Positions 15,675-22,807 of a stretch of 23,230 bases of DNA are shown here, piece by piece. The notes under the pieces are model-generated. The model did no database searches, was not told the origin of the DNA, and saw only the letters and a list, made by a program, of their open reading frames with translations. The translations under genes were made by a program, and so were the position numbers. The stretch comes from an uncultured bacterium (GTDB lineage: Bacteria > Verrucomicrobiota > Lentisphaeria > Oligosphaerales > Oligosphaeraceae). Location of the stretch: NCBI GenBank assembly GCA_900548225.1, contig URJM01000028.1:1-23230 (forward strand), given 5' to 3'. Position 1 is the first letter of the stretch; each line of letters starts with the position of its first letter.

Positions 15675-15874
15675 CGGACTGACCAGGTTGGCTCTCCATG
15701 TCATATACGGGAGAGGCGTCCGGCAACAGTTGGCGCGGGGGAATGCGGTGGATTCTCCATGACCCTCGTACCAACACGCCGAATGCGGACTGACCAGGTT
15801 GGCTCTCCATGTCATATACGGGAGAGGCGTCCGGCAATAGCTGGCGCGGGGGAATGCGGTGGATTCTTCGTGAC
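15675..15874. repeat. Tandem direct repeat, two 88-bp copies, 111-bp period
   Basis: Copy 1 begins at 15675 and copy 2 at 15786, both with CGGACTGACCAGGTTGGC. The first 52 bases are identical and only about 4 of the next 36 differ, all C/T or A/G changes. A 23-bp unique spacer separates the copies. Each copy can fold: CGGAC pairs with GTCCG and GGCTCTCC with GGAGAGGC around a 12-nt loop. No gene on either strand is placed to use it as a leader; the nearest downstream start (gyrB) is 465 bp away. Confidence 0.9.
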
Positions 15875-16010
15875 GCCCAGGCTTCATTTTGTTCGAGGGC
15901 ATGCAAGGGGGCCGGGCTGTCAAGGGGGGCGTGCCGCGCGGACGCCCAATTTACTACATAACTACTTCCATACAAAGCAGTTATGCCATATCATGCACGA
16001 CAACCGGTGA

Positions 16011-16784
16011 TTATAGGGAAGTCGGCGCGTCAATCCAGGCGCATTCGATGTCCGGGAAGGTTTCCTGGACCCTTTTCATGACAGCCTTTGGTCCGAGGGT
16101 TTCGGTTGCATAGTGTCCTGCCGTGACGACTGCGACATTGAGTTCCTGTGCGGTAATGGAACGTGAATGTCCCAGTTCACCTGTCACGAGGAGTTCCGCT
16201 CCGCTGTATGCCGCCTCCTGGAGAAGCCCTCCTCCGCTGCCGGTGACGATTGCGATGCGGTTGAATATCCTCCTGCCGTTTGCATGGTAGATTGCGCAGG
16301 AAGCGCCGAGTTCCTCCTCCAGTGTCCTGGCAATCCAGTCGACATCGAACCCCGTGGCGGAGTCCGCAATGACTCCTCCCGGGATTCCCCGGTCGAGTGC
16401 GAATGGGCGCCGGTCACCCGAAGCGATTCCCAGGAGTTCCGCGAGCTGTGCATTGTTTCCGGCGGATTCATGTGCATCCAGCGGCAAATGCATTGCGTAG
16501 AGCGAGATATCGTTTTTCAGAAGAGTCCGTATGCGGTCCGCGTCAATCCCCCGGAGGGAAGTCATCCCGTCGCCCCAGAAGAGTCCGTGGTGGCAGAAGA
16601 TGTAGTCGGCGTGGATGCGTGCGGCTTCATCGAAGACCACCTGCCTTGCATCGACGCTGAAGGCGGCCTTCCTCACCTCGCCGTGGCATTCCACCTGGAG
16701 TCCGTTGCGTGAATAGTCTGCGGTGCAGTCGTAGTCTGCGAAGAGGGAATCGAGATAAGAGGTCAGCTCCTTTTGCGCGGGCAT
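16011..16784 (-). CDS. Nif3-like dinuclear metal centre protein (DUF34 / YbgI family)
   Basis: 257 residues. Metal-binding motifs of the Nif3/YbgI fold are visible: 'YIFCHHGLFWGDG' (two His), 'YAMHLPLDAHESAGNNAQLA' (Asp and His), and near the C-terminus 'VTAGHYATETLG' (His and Glu). The family forms toroidal hexamers with two metals per subunit; its biochemical role is unsettled, although some members are annotated as GTP cyclohydrolase type 2. It starts 31 bp after the mtaB stop with an excellent AGGAGG site, so it is translated from the mtaB transcript. Frames extending upstream to 16886 overlap mtaB and lack family similarity, so the 16784 ATG is preferred. Confidence 0.93.
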   Translation of the reverse strand: MPAQKELTSYLDSLFADYDCTADYSRNGLQVECHGEVRKAAFSVDARQVVFDEAARIHADYIFCHHGLFWGDGMTSLRGIDADRIRTLLKNDISLYAMHLPLDAHESAGNNAQLAELLGIASGDRRPFALDRGIPGGVIADSATGFDVDWIARTLEEELGASCAIYHANGRRIFNRIAIVTGSGGGLLQEAAYSGAELLVTGELGHSRSITAQELNVAVVTAGHYATETLGPKAVMKRVQETFPDIECAWIDAPTSL

Positions 16785-16792
16785 GAAATCAG

Positions 16793-16798
16793 CCTCCT
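16793..16798 (-). promoter_or_regulatory. Strong ribosome binding site of the Nif3-like gene
   Basis: AGGAGG on the minus strand lies 8 nt upstream of the ATG at 16784. It decides the start against the longer upstream frame. Confidence 0.8.
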
Positions 16799-16815
16799 GT
16801 GTACATCTGTGGCCT

Positions 16816-18132
16816 TCAGGGATTGACGGGTTCTCCTGCGACTTCGCGGTCGAATCCTGGAAGCACCCCTGCGATTCTGCACTCATGGAAAGTATTGGCG
16901 TCCAGCTTCAGCGCGGGGGGCATGCACACCTTAAGATAATTGTCGGACCATCCGTGGTTTTGCGGCTCTCCGCTTTCGAGAAGCACCCTCAGCGTCGTCC
17001 CCACCTGGGATGCGGCGAATGTGGACGCCTTTCGTGCGGCCAGTTCCAGCAGCCGGGTTTCCCGTTCATGGGAGACATTTCCCGCGGGTCGTCCTGGCCA
17101 GGTGGCGGCGGGGGTGTTTGGACGTGGCGAGTAGCAGAATACATGCATCAGCGAGATTGGCAGCGCCTCGAGGTATTCGTGGCACCGTCGGAACGCCTCC
17201 TCGTCCTCCCCGGGGAATCCCACCATGACATCCGTGCCGATGCAGATTCCCGGGACCTTTTCCCAGGCGAGATTGACCGTGCGGGCATATTCCTCGAGAG
17301 TATACCGGCGTCCCATCCTGCGAAGAATCTGCGCGTCTCCGTTTTGCAGGGGCAGATGGAGGAATCGGCAGAGGCGTCCGTCCCCGGCCATCAAGTCGAT
17401 TACCCGGTCCAGGAGGGGGCCTGGCTCCACGGAACCGAGTCGGATGCGGTAGTCCCCGGGCGTCTCGAGAATCTTCCCGATCAGTCCGGCCAGGTCGACC
17501 CCGTCGCAGCCGTATGTTGCGATATTGACTCCAGTGAGGACGATCTCGCGGTAGCCGCGGGATATCAGTTCGCGGGATTCCCGCAGCACATCCTCGACGG
17601 CGCGGGAGCGGGCGGGGCCGCGCACCTGTGGGACGATGCAGTATGTGCATCCGAAGCTGCATCCGTCCTGGACCTTGAGATTTGCGCGGGTGCGTTCGGG
17701 ATAGAATCCGACGCCTGGGATCTCAAACCCCTCGCAATGGGGGACGCTCTGGTGGGGGGAGACTGCCTGGTGCTCCGTGTGGACGGGATTCCCGGGAAGA
17801 AGCGCCGCCAGTGAACGGGGCTTCGGGTTCGGGAGAAGCATATCCGCAAGGACGGCTCCACTGCCTTGGAGGAGAAGGGGATCCGTCGCAGCGCATCCAC
17901 AGACCACGAGGAAGGCGTCAGGATGGCTTCGGCGGGCCGCGGAAACCGCCTGGCGGCTCTTCTGGGAGGCGGCGCCGGTGACTGCGCAGCTGTTGATTAC
18001 AATGACATCGGCAGCCTCGCCCCACGGGACCACCTCGTATCCGTGGGATGCCATGTCTGCGGCGAGCATTGCCGAGTCCGCCTGGTTGAGGCGGCATCCC
18101 AGTGTATGGAAGCTGACCCGTCTCTGTGCCAT
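16816..18132 (-). CDS. mtaB: tRNA t6A37 methylthiotransferase MtaB (radical SAM)
   Basis: 438 residues. Adds a methylthio group to N6-threonylcarbamoyladenosine 37 of ANN-decoding tRNAs, using two [4Fe-4S] clusters. N-terminal MTTase cluster cysteines: C13 in 'HTLGCRLNQADS', C49 in 'NSCAVTG', C80 in 'VCGCAAT'. The radical SAM motif C158xxxC162xxC165 is in 'CSFGCTYCIVP', followed by 'RGPARSR'. A C-terminal TRAM-like region follows ('VGTTLRVLLES' to 'VCMPPA'). 'GCRLNQADS' and the short N-terminus favour MtaB over MiaB or RimO. Enzyme turnover releases 5'-deoxyadenosine and SAH, linking it chemically to the SAH-handling genes nearby. The gene follows rpmA by 146 bp with a terminator-like hairpin between, and leads into the Nif3-like gene. 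Confidence 0.95.
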   Translation of the reverse strand: MAQRRVSFHTLGCRLNQADSAMLAADMASHGYEVVPWGEAADVIVINSCAVTGAASQKSRQAVSAARRSHPDAFLVVCGCAATDPLLLQGSGAVLADMLLPNPKPRSLAALLPGNPVHTEHQAVSPHQSVPHCEGFEIPGVGFYPERTRANLKVQDGCSFGCTYCIVPQVRGPARSRAVEDVLRESRELISRGYREIVLTGVNIATYGCDGVDLAGLIGKILETPGDYRIRLGSVEPGPLLDRVIDLMAGDGRLCRFLHLPLQNGDAQILRRMGRRYTLEEYARTVNLAWEKVPGICIGTDVMVGFPGEDEEAFRRCHEYLEALPISLMHVFCYSPRPNTPAATWPGRPAGNVSHERETRLLELAARKASTFAASQVGTTLRVLLESGEPQNHGWSDNYLKVCMPPALKLDANTFHECRIAGVLPGFDREVAGEPVNP

Positions 18133-18165
18133 CTATAACATGTTCTCTATCAAGGACTTATAACA

Positions 18166-18202
18166 CAAAGGGCGCGCCAGTCCGAATACCGGCACGCCTT
18201 TG
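18166..18202 (-). terminator. Hairpin terminator of rpmA
   Basis: Arms AAAGGCGTGCC and GGCGCGCCCTTT pair with one G-U and one bulge around an inner CCG/CGG stem, followed by TTTGTGTTATAAG on the minus strand. It lies about 77 bp after the rpmA stop and 34 bp before mtaB. The AT-rich end (TTATAAG) may double as part of an mtaB promoter. Confidence 0.5.
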
Positions 18203-18278
18203 CTTGTTCCCTTTTGTTCGTGCGAGGAGGACTCCCTGTCCGGGGTTATCGTCCTTCTCGTATTGGGGCATGGTGGAG

Positions 18279-18542
18279 TTACTCCGCCGCGGCCGCCTCG
18301 AAGGGGATGATGTTGATTTTGCGCGAGTGCTTGACGAACTCGACAGTGCCGTCGACGAGTGCGAAGACGGTGAAGTCGCGTCCGATGCCGGCGTTTTTGC
18401 CGGGGAAGTACTTGGTTCCGCACTGGCGGATGATGATGCTTCCTGCGGTGACCTTCTGGCCGCCGTATGCCTTCACGCCACGGTACTGCGGATTGCTGTC
18501 GCGTCCGTTGCGGCTGGAGGATTGGCCTTTTTTATGTGCCAT
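18279..18542 (-). CDS. rpmA: 50S ribosomal protein L27
   Basis: 87 residues with the classical N-terminus 'MAHKKGQSSSRNGRDSNPQY', then 'RGVKAYGGQKVTAGSIIIRQ' and 'GTKYFPGKNAGIGRDFTVFA'. L27 reaches the peptidyl-transferase centre with its N-terminal tail; no leader peptide to be cleaved is seen. AAGGAG sits 8 nt upstream (18551-18556). The usual partner rplU (L21) is not next to it: upstream lies a BatA-like gene 98 bp away, so rpmA is separated from the normal rplU-rpmA pair here. A possible promoter (TTGCAA with TACATA 19 nt downstream) lies in that 98-bp gap. Confidence 0.97.
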   Translation of the reverse strand: MAHKKGQSSSRNGRDSNPQYRGVKAYGGQKVTAGSIIIRQCGTKYFPGKNAGIGRDFTVFALVDGTVEFVKHSRKINIIPFEAAAAE

Positions 18543-18609
18543 GACTAGAGCTCCTTACCTTTGAATACTTGGTGATTTTATGTACAAAAATGGTGTTTTG
18601 CGATTGCAA

Positions 18610-18627
18610 GCCGCTTAATATAGCGGC
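18610..18627 (-). terminator. Small hairpin between the BatA-like gene and rpmA
   Basis: A perfect 6-bp stem GCCGCT / AGCGGC with a 6-nt AT loop, 14 bp after the BatA-like stop. There is no clear T-run (TTGCAATCGC follows), so termination is doubtful. Confidence 0.25.
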
Positions 18628-18640
18628 GGTTCCCGAATCT

Positions 18641-20533
18641 TCAAGCCATGCGGCGACTTTGTCGATTGGCCGTCAGCGCCTCCGCGGCCAATGCCGCCAG
18701 CAGGAGTGCTGGGAGAATCCAGGGGACTTTTTCGTCCTGTCCGTCATTCCCGGTCGTCTTCCCGCGGGTGGTGTTTTTGGCGGCGAGAACTCGTTCCATT
18801 GATGCGGGATCGAGGAATACGGGGTTTGATTCGGATGCGGGGGGATTGACCTCCACCAGCATTCGTCCCAGCCGGTGGCATCCTGGCGTCGAAGTCGTGA
18901 ACTCCGCCCTTGTCGCCTCGCCGACCAGATTGTCGACCTGTGGAGGTATTGTTCCGCAGTCGATGCGCAGGATTTCCGACTTTTCGGCCAGTGCGGTCTC
19001 GAGGAGTTCCCTCATAAGCGGGAGGAACGACTTGGAGAGCGTGATGCCGGAGGCGGCGGCATGGAATCCGAAGGTGAAGAAAAACGCCTCCCCCTGGCCG
19101 ATAGGGTGGCGTATGAGCGCGGGTGCGTGGTCCAGTGTCTCAAGGAGGACCGAATCATTCGCCGACGGGGCGACCTGGAGCCACTGGCGGATTGTAAACA
19201 CATGCAAGTCCGAAGGATTCGACTCCGGGAAAAGTGACGCAACCGGGGAGCCTGCCGGAACGGGGCCAATCCCCATCGGACGCCTCTCAAGAAATGCGTG
19301 CCCCGGCGGCGCAATGCCGACCGACTGAAGGCGCCTCCATTCGGACTCGGGACGCGCACCGGGAATCCAGAAGACCGCACCCCCCGCCTCGGCGTATGCC
19401 CGCAGCCTTTCGCAGGACTCGTCCTGAAGGCCATCGGAGACGCCGAAGAGGAAAACCGCGCGTTCCGACGTGAAATCCGCGAACGGAAGCCCTGTCGCGT
19501 CCAGCATGGAGACCTCGTATCTTGGGTAGGAGCCCTCTGGTTCGGCGGTCAGCGCCGGGATTGCGAAGAACTCCAGTTCATCGGCGATCTTCTCCTCCGT
19601 CCCGTCAAAGACAGCAAGTAGAGGCGACGGGGGCGACCGTCGTGCCCAGAAGCATCTCGAGTCATCGAATGGCATTTCATCGGCGGGCTCCAGGCGTACA
19701 GTCGCCGCCGGGTTGACGGAAGCAGGAACCAGGAAGAGCGCGGCCGTGGCCTCACCTGGCGGCAGGAGCAGCTCCTGCGTGACCCTGGCGACATCCGTCT
19801 CCAGGACGACCGTCCGGAGTGCGCTTTCGGCGCCCCAGTTCCGGCATCGGACCTCGACCGTCGTCTCCCCCTGCGCAGTGATTCCCGTGGCGGCCGCGTA
19901 GACGACGGCGCAGTTGGACCGTGGGCGGCTTTTTGGGGCGTGTGTGACGATTCGGGTGCCTTCGGGCATGCCGGAGTCGACCTCTCGCCAGCTTGCCTCC
20001 TGGAAGTCGCTGAAGACATGGAGTTCGCGGAATCCAGGCTGGAATCCTGAGAGCCACCTTGCGGCGTCCTTGAGTCCGGGGTTGGGATTCCACCCCGAGA
20101 AGCCGGCGTTCCAGGCATCGGGCGAGAGTCCCCCGCCCCCGTCTCCCGTGCTTATGAACCTCGTCCCGTCGGGCAGTGCCTTTGCCTCGGCGCGCAATTC
20201 ACCGATGGCGTCCATCATTGAGGCCGAGGTATCCAGGAGCGCGGCGACTCCGATGCGGGGGCTTTCCGTCCCCCCATTGTCCAGTGCCTTTGGCTGCCAG
20301 CGGGGCAGTGCTCCGAGGAGGACAATCAGTGCAACTATCGCCGTGCGCAGCGCCAGCAGCAGAATCTGCCTCCAGAAACGGAATCCCTGGAGTGGCATTG
20401 GGGAGGGTTTGAGGAACCGCGTCCCGGGGAACCTCAACGTAGGCGGCGCCATCCTGCTGAGCAGATGGATCACGGCTGGCAGCAGTGCCAGCGGTAGAAG
20501 CCAGAGGACACCTGGATGCGCGAAAGTCAGCAT
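18641..20533 (-). CDS. BatA-type membrane protein with degenerate VWA domain
   Basis: 630 residues. The N-terminus 'MLTFAHPGVLWLLPLALLPA' and 'VIHLLSRMAPPTLRFPGTRF' is the aerotolerance-regulator (BatA) N-terminal domain: a first TM (8-26), a conserved basic stretch, and a second TM (56-76). A VWA-like domain begins near 94 with a MIDAS motif D101-T-S-A-S105 in 'ALLDTSASM'. Residues about 330-400 ('FFAIPALTAEPEG', 'FLFGVSDGL', 'LRAYAEAGGAVFWIPGA') resemble the class-I GATase-like domain seen in these proteins. A last TM (about 605-623) precedes a short basic tail. Members usually sit with a MoxR ATPase and a DUF58 protein; neither is in this window. It starts 19 bp after the nucleosidase gene, so it is in an operon with it. 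Role unknown; chaperone-like assembly at the membrane is inferred from the family. Confidence 0.85.
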   Translation of the reverse strand: MLTFAHPGVLWLLPLALLPAVIHLLSRMAPPTLRFPGTRFLKPSPMPLQGFRFWRQILLLALRTAIVALIVLLGALPRWQPKALDNGGTESPRIGVAALLDTSASMMDAIGELRAEAKALPDGTRFISTGDGGGGLSPDAWNAGFSGWNPNPGLKDAARWLSGFQPGFRELHVFSDFQEASWREVDSGMPEGTRIVTHAPKSRPRSNCAVVYAAATGITAQGETTVEVRCRNWGAESALRTVVLETDVARVTQELLLPPGEATAALFLVPASVNPAATVRLEPADEMPFDDSRCFWARRSPPSPLLAVFDGTEEKIADELEFFAIPALTAEPEGSYPRYEVSMLDATGLPFADFTSERAVFLFGVSDGLQDESCERLRAYAEAGGAVFWIPGARPESEWRRLQSVGIAPPGHAFLERRPMGIGPVPAGSPVASLFPESNPSDLHVFTIRQWLQVAPSANDSVLLETLDHAPALIRHPIGQGEAFFFTFGFHAAASGITLSKSFLPLMRELLETALAEKSEILRIDCGTIPPQVDNLVGEATRAEFTTSTPGCHRLGRMLVEVNPPASESNPVFLDPASMERVLAAKNTTRGKTTGNDGQDEKVPWILPALLLAALAAEALTANRQSRRMA

Positions 20534-20552
20534 TTTCGTGAGGAACTGGCCG

Positions 20553-21230
20553 TCAGGAGGGGGTCTCCGACATGGCGACCGTCCTCATGATGTCGCCCAT
20601 GCGGAGATTCAGCTCGTTGATGGAGGTCAGGCACTCCTGGAATTCCTCCGCCGCCGCACCGCCGACATAATTTGAGACGAGCCGCATCACCGCCACGGGA
20701 ATATGCGGGTGTCCAAGCTTCCTCTCCAGAAGACGGCAGAAGTGGATGACGGCGGGACTCTCCATCTCGACAATGTCCGCGCTGTTCTCAATCCTGTTGT
20801 CGGCGCGGTAGTATTTTGCGTTGTCGAAGACATCCCCCGCCGCAACCCGGCCGGTCGTCATTGCCTTGCCGGGAAGATTTGCCGCAAACGCCCGGCGGAC
20901 TGCCTCGCCAAGGGCGGCGTCGCACTCCATCCAGCACTCCTCGGCCACTCCGGGGACGAAGCCGACGCCGTCCGAGCCGTAGAGGGGCGCCACGTCGTAG
21001 TCGCTGTATGCGGCGTGGGTCACGAGCATAAGCTGTCCCAGGGGGAGGCTTCTCTTCAAGGCGCCGGCCGTGCCCCAGACGAGGATTGCGTCGCACCCGT
21101 CATGGAAGAGCAGCTTTGCGGCGGCTGCGCACGCGGCCGTCTTTCCCGGTCCGAATCCCGTGGCGCATGGTATGCCTTCGGGGAGGCCGACGGCCTCCTC
21201 GGCAGTCGGAATCATCAAGCCGATCTTCAT
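20553..21230 (-). CDS. Nucleoside phosphorylase/nucleosidase family protein (MTAN or futalosine-hydrolase-like)
   Basis: 225 residues, PNP/UDP fold. The N-terminus MKIGLMIPTAEEAVGL aligns with MTA/SAH nucleosidase, keeping the Glu12 position. Other motifs: 'GTAGAL' (53-58), 'AAGDVFDNAKYY' (130-141), 'DIVEMESPAVIHFC' (152-165) with the ribose-binding E155/M156/E157. The catalytic loop reads RLVSNYVGG, with N187 where MTAN has the catalytic Asp (R-x-I-S-D). Asn at this place goes with 6-oxopurine substrates in related enzymes, and RxISNxVG resembles futalosine hydrolase (MqnB). So hypoxanthine-type nucleosides are more likely substrates than MTA/SAH; this is inference. AAGGAG lies 9 nt upstream. 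It sits between the gpsA-like and BatA-like genes with gaps of 27 and 19 bp. Confidence 0.8.
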   Translation of the reverse strand: MKIGLMIPTAEEAVGLPEGIPCATGFGPGKTAACAAAAKLLFHDGCDAILVWGTAGALKRSLPLGQLMLVTHAAYSDYDVAPLYGSDGVGFVPGVAEECWMECDAALGEAVRRAFAANLPGKAMTTGRVAAGDVFDNAKYYRADNRIENSADIVEMESPAVIHFCRLLERKLGHPHIPVAVMRLVSNYVGGAAAEEFQECLTSINELNLRMGDIMRTVAMSETPS

Positions 21231-21257
21231 CGCGTCCGTCTCCTTGCCTTATGCCTT

Positions 21258-22280
21258 TCAGCCAAACTCGTTCCAGGGGATGTTGACGGGGGCGCCCTGG
21301 TTGATAATCTCATCCAAGTGCCTCAGCAGCGGGAACTTGTTGAAATTTGCCGTGCCGAGTTGGTGGCGTCGGCGAAGCGCTCGTGCCGCCCTGGTGATGA
21401 TGGGAATCGACTCGAACGTAGTCCCGGGGAACTTTTCGAGAGCCTCCTTGAAGGACATCCCCTGCCCCAGCGCGTCGCCCAGCTTGCGGTTACGGCCGGA
21501 GTTGATGGTGACATAGAGGTCGCTCGTGGCGTAGATGACGCTGTCGGTCTGGCCGCCGAGTAGGTGGACAAGGCGGAGCATTTCGCGGACGGCCTGTCCG
21601 AAGAGGGACGCCTGGGGATTGCTGAGGGTCGTCCCCTGTGCCTCCGCCAGGCCGATTGCCAGCGAGACGCCCACCGCGTAGGCGTTCTTCATCGCCACCG
21701 CGGTCTCGATTCCGACCACGTCGAGTGTCGGCTGGATGTGGTAGTATGTGGTAATGAGGAGCGACTTGATCCAGTAGAGCGTATCGGAGTCCTCCCCGCA
21801 CAGTGCAACCGAGGTATGGAGGCGGTTGCAGAGTTCCTGGCTGATGCATGGGCCGCCTATCGAGTTGATTGAGAGCTTCCTGCCCGGCGCCAGCTTTCTC
21901 TCGTTGTACGCGCGGGAGATCGGCAGCAGCGTCCCGTCCGGCTCGTCCTCAAGCCCCTTTGTGACGGACAGCACCACCAGGCTGTCCGGAATCCTCGAAA
22001 GCACGTTTTCGGCAAACCAGTCGATTCCGAAGGAGGGAACCCCCGATATCAGCAAGTTGCAGTTCTCAAGGGCGGAGTCAAGCTCCTCGTAGAAATACGC
22101 GGTGACGCCGGGGGGGAGTGGCTTTCCGAGGCGTGGATGGAAGTTGTCCTGCTTTATGCGCTGGATGACATCGTGGTCGTATGGAGTCCCGACCAGCCTG
22201 ATGACATGGCCGTTGTCAGAGGCGGGGAAGCACATGGCGGACCCCATCATGCCCGCGCCGACAATTGTAATGATGCTCAT
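21258..22280 (-). CDS. gpsA: NAD(P)-dependent glycerol-3-phosphate dehydrogenase family protein
   Basis: 340 residues. GpsA reduces dihydroxyacetone phosphate to sn-glycerol-3-phosphate for phospholipid synthesis. The Rossmann loop is at the very N-terminus, 'IITIVGAGMMGSAMCFPA'. 'VVLSVTKGLED' carries the family Lys. 'GPCISQELCN' corresponds to GPxxAxE, and 'GIETAVAMKNAYAVGVSLAI' to the AxKN catalytic-Lys helix. 'SGRNRKLGDALGQGMSFKEAL' is the substrate-binding SRNR region, here preceded by ATSDLYVT in place of the usual GLGDLxxT. The matches are clear but each motif is altered, so a paralogue with a different polyol-phosphate substrate is possible. The start at 22280 places the Rossmann strand 3 residues in; no good Shine-Dalgarno is visible. 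First gene of the cluster with the nucleosidase and BatA-like genes. Confidence 0.82.
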   Translation of the reverse strand: MSIITIVGAGMMGSAMCFPASDNGHVIRLVGTPYDHDVIQRIKQDNFHPRLGKPLPPGVTAYFYEELDSALENCNLLISGVPSFGIDWFAENVLSRIPDSLVVLSVTKGLEDEPDGTLLPISRAYNERKLAPGRKLSINSIGGPCISQELCNRLHTSVALCGEDSDTLYWIKSLLITTYYHIQPTLDVVGIETAVAMKNAYAVGVSLAIGLAEAQGTTLSNPQASLFGQAVREMLRLVHLLGGQTDSVIYATSDLYVTINSGRNRKLGDALGQGMSFKEALEKFPGTTFESIPIITRAARALRRRHQLGTANFNKFPLLRHLDEIINQGAPVNIPWNEFG

Positions 22281-22502
22281 TGCTTGTGATTGGGTAGTGT
22301 TCTTCTGCAAGGCGAATTGCCACATAAGATAACACAGGTCGGGAGGTAGCGGCACCCCGAAGCCGTCGGCCGCAGGGGGAGAATCCATGTGCGCGGTGCG
22401 TCAAATGCGTGCCCTGGCGCGGGGTCTCCGCCAGTCATCCCGTCTTCGCGACTTATATTGAATGCGTGTTTGAGTTTTTCACTTGATTCTGGAGGTACGA
22501 CC
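22281..22502. promoter_or_regulatory. Divergent promoter region between the gpsA-like gene and the small membrane protein
   Basis: A 222-bp gap between divergent genes. Rightward, TATATT (22454-22459) is a possible -10 and a good GGAGG ribosome site lies 7 nt before the ATG at 22503. Leftward, TGTTATCTTATG is a possible -10 region near 22325-22336. No -35 boxes or operators are convincing. Confidence 0.3.
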
Positions 22503-22787
22503 ATGACCCAGGAACCATCTGTCGAGAACAACGACCCCGTCGAGAATGTTGCAGACGAATCCTCCGGGGAAGCTCCCGTCATGACCAAGGACGAGGCTGC
22601 GCTTCTGGCCCTGGAGCTTCGCAAGCGCGAGTTAATCGAGAGGCTTGAGGAGGAGGCGCGGGAGACTCCCCTGGGGCGCCTTTGCCGCAGCCGGGAGTTC
22701 TGGTTCATGGTCTTCGGAGTGATTTTCGTGTTGATCATGGGCTTCCTCATTGCCTGGGTGGCGCGTGATCTCGGATACATCAAATAG
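22503..22787 (+). CDS. Small single-pass membrane protein of unknown function
   Basis: 94 residues, no family recognised. An acidic N-terminus (MTQEPSVENNDPVENVADES, 1-20) is followed by a charged, probably helical stretch (about 27-60, 'DEAALLALELRKRELIERLE'), then one hydrophobic segment 'FWFMVFGVIFVLIMGFLIAW' (about 66-85) and a short tail. With basic residues just before the TM it is probably oriented N-in. The start is fixed by GGAGG 7 nt upstream. It is followed 20 bp later by the serine hydrolase gene, so they are probably co-transcribed. It could be a membrane adaptor for that enzyme, but nothing in the sequence proves it. The stop is TAG. Confidence 0.75.
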   Translation: MTQEPSVENNDPVENVADESSGEAPVMTKDEAALLALELRKRELIERLEEEARETPLGRLCRSREFWFMVFGVIFVLIMGFLIAWVARDLGYIK

Positions 22788-22807
22788 GCAATGGAAGGGC
22801 AGAACGA

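Larger units (their letters stand above)
15210..16010. other. 800-bp non-coding region between gyrB and the Nif3-like gene, dominated by repeats
   Basis: No reading frame here looks like a real protein; frames that are open simply translate the repeats. Contents in order: gyrB leader and promoter with a Z-DNA-prone tract (15264-15322), an 82-bp-period direct repeat (15374-15524), composite hairpin element copy B (15531-15606), an AT-rich stretch (15620-15665), a 111-bp-period tandem repeat (15675-15874), and about 135 bp (15875-16010) in which I see nothing definite. No tRNA or known riboswitch was recognised. Confidence 0.7.

Noticed and set aside
15675..15874. Tandem riboswitch (for example glycine type)
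   Set aside because: The two-copy layout and GGAGAG pieces are suggestive, but conserved glycine-aptamer core sequences are missing and no gene start follows within 450 bp on either strand.
15374..15874. CRISPR array
   Set aside because: Repeat units are 70-90 bp, only two copies each, of two different families; spacers are not uniform and no cas genes are near.
15655..15975. Minus-strand 106-codon frame with a twice-repeated 27-residue peptide
   Set aside because: The peptide repeat only reflects the 111-bp tandem DNA repeat (111 is a multiple of 3). There is no ribosome site, and the surviving differences do not favour silent positions clearly.
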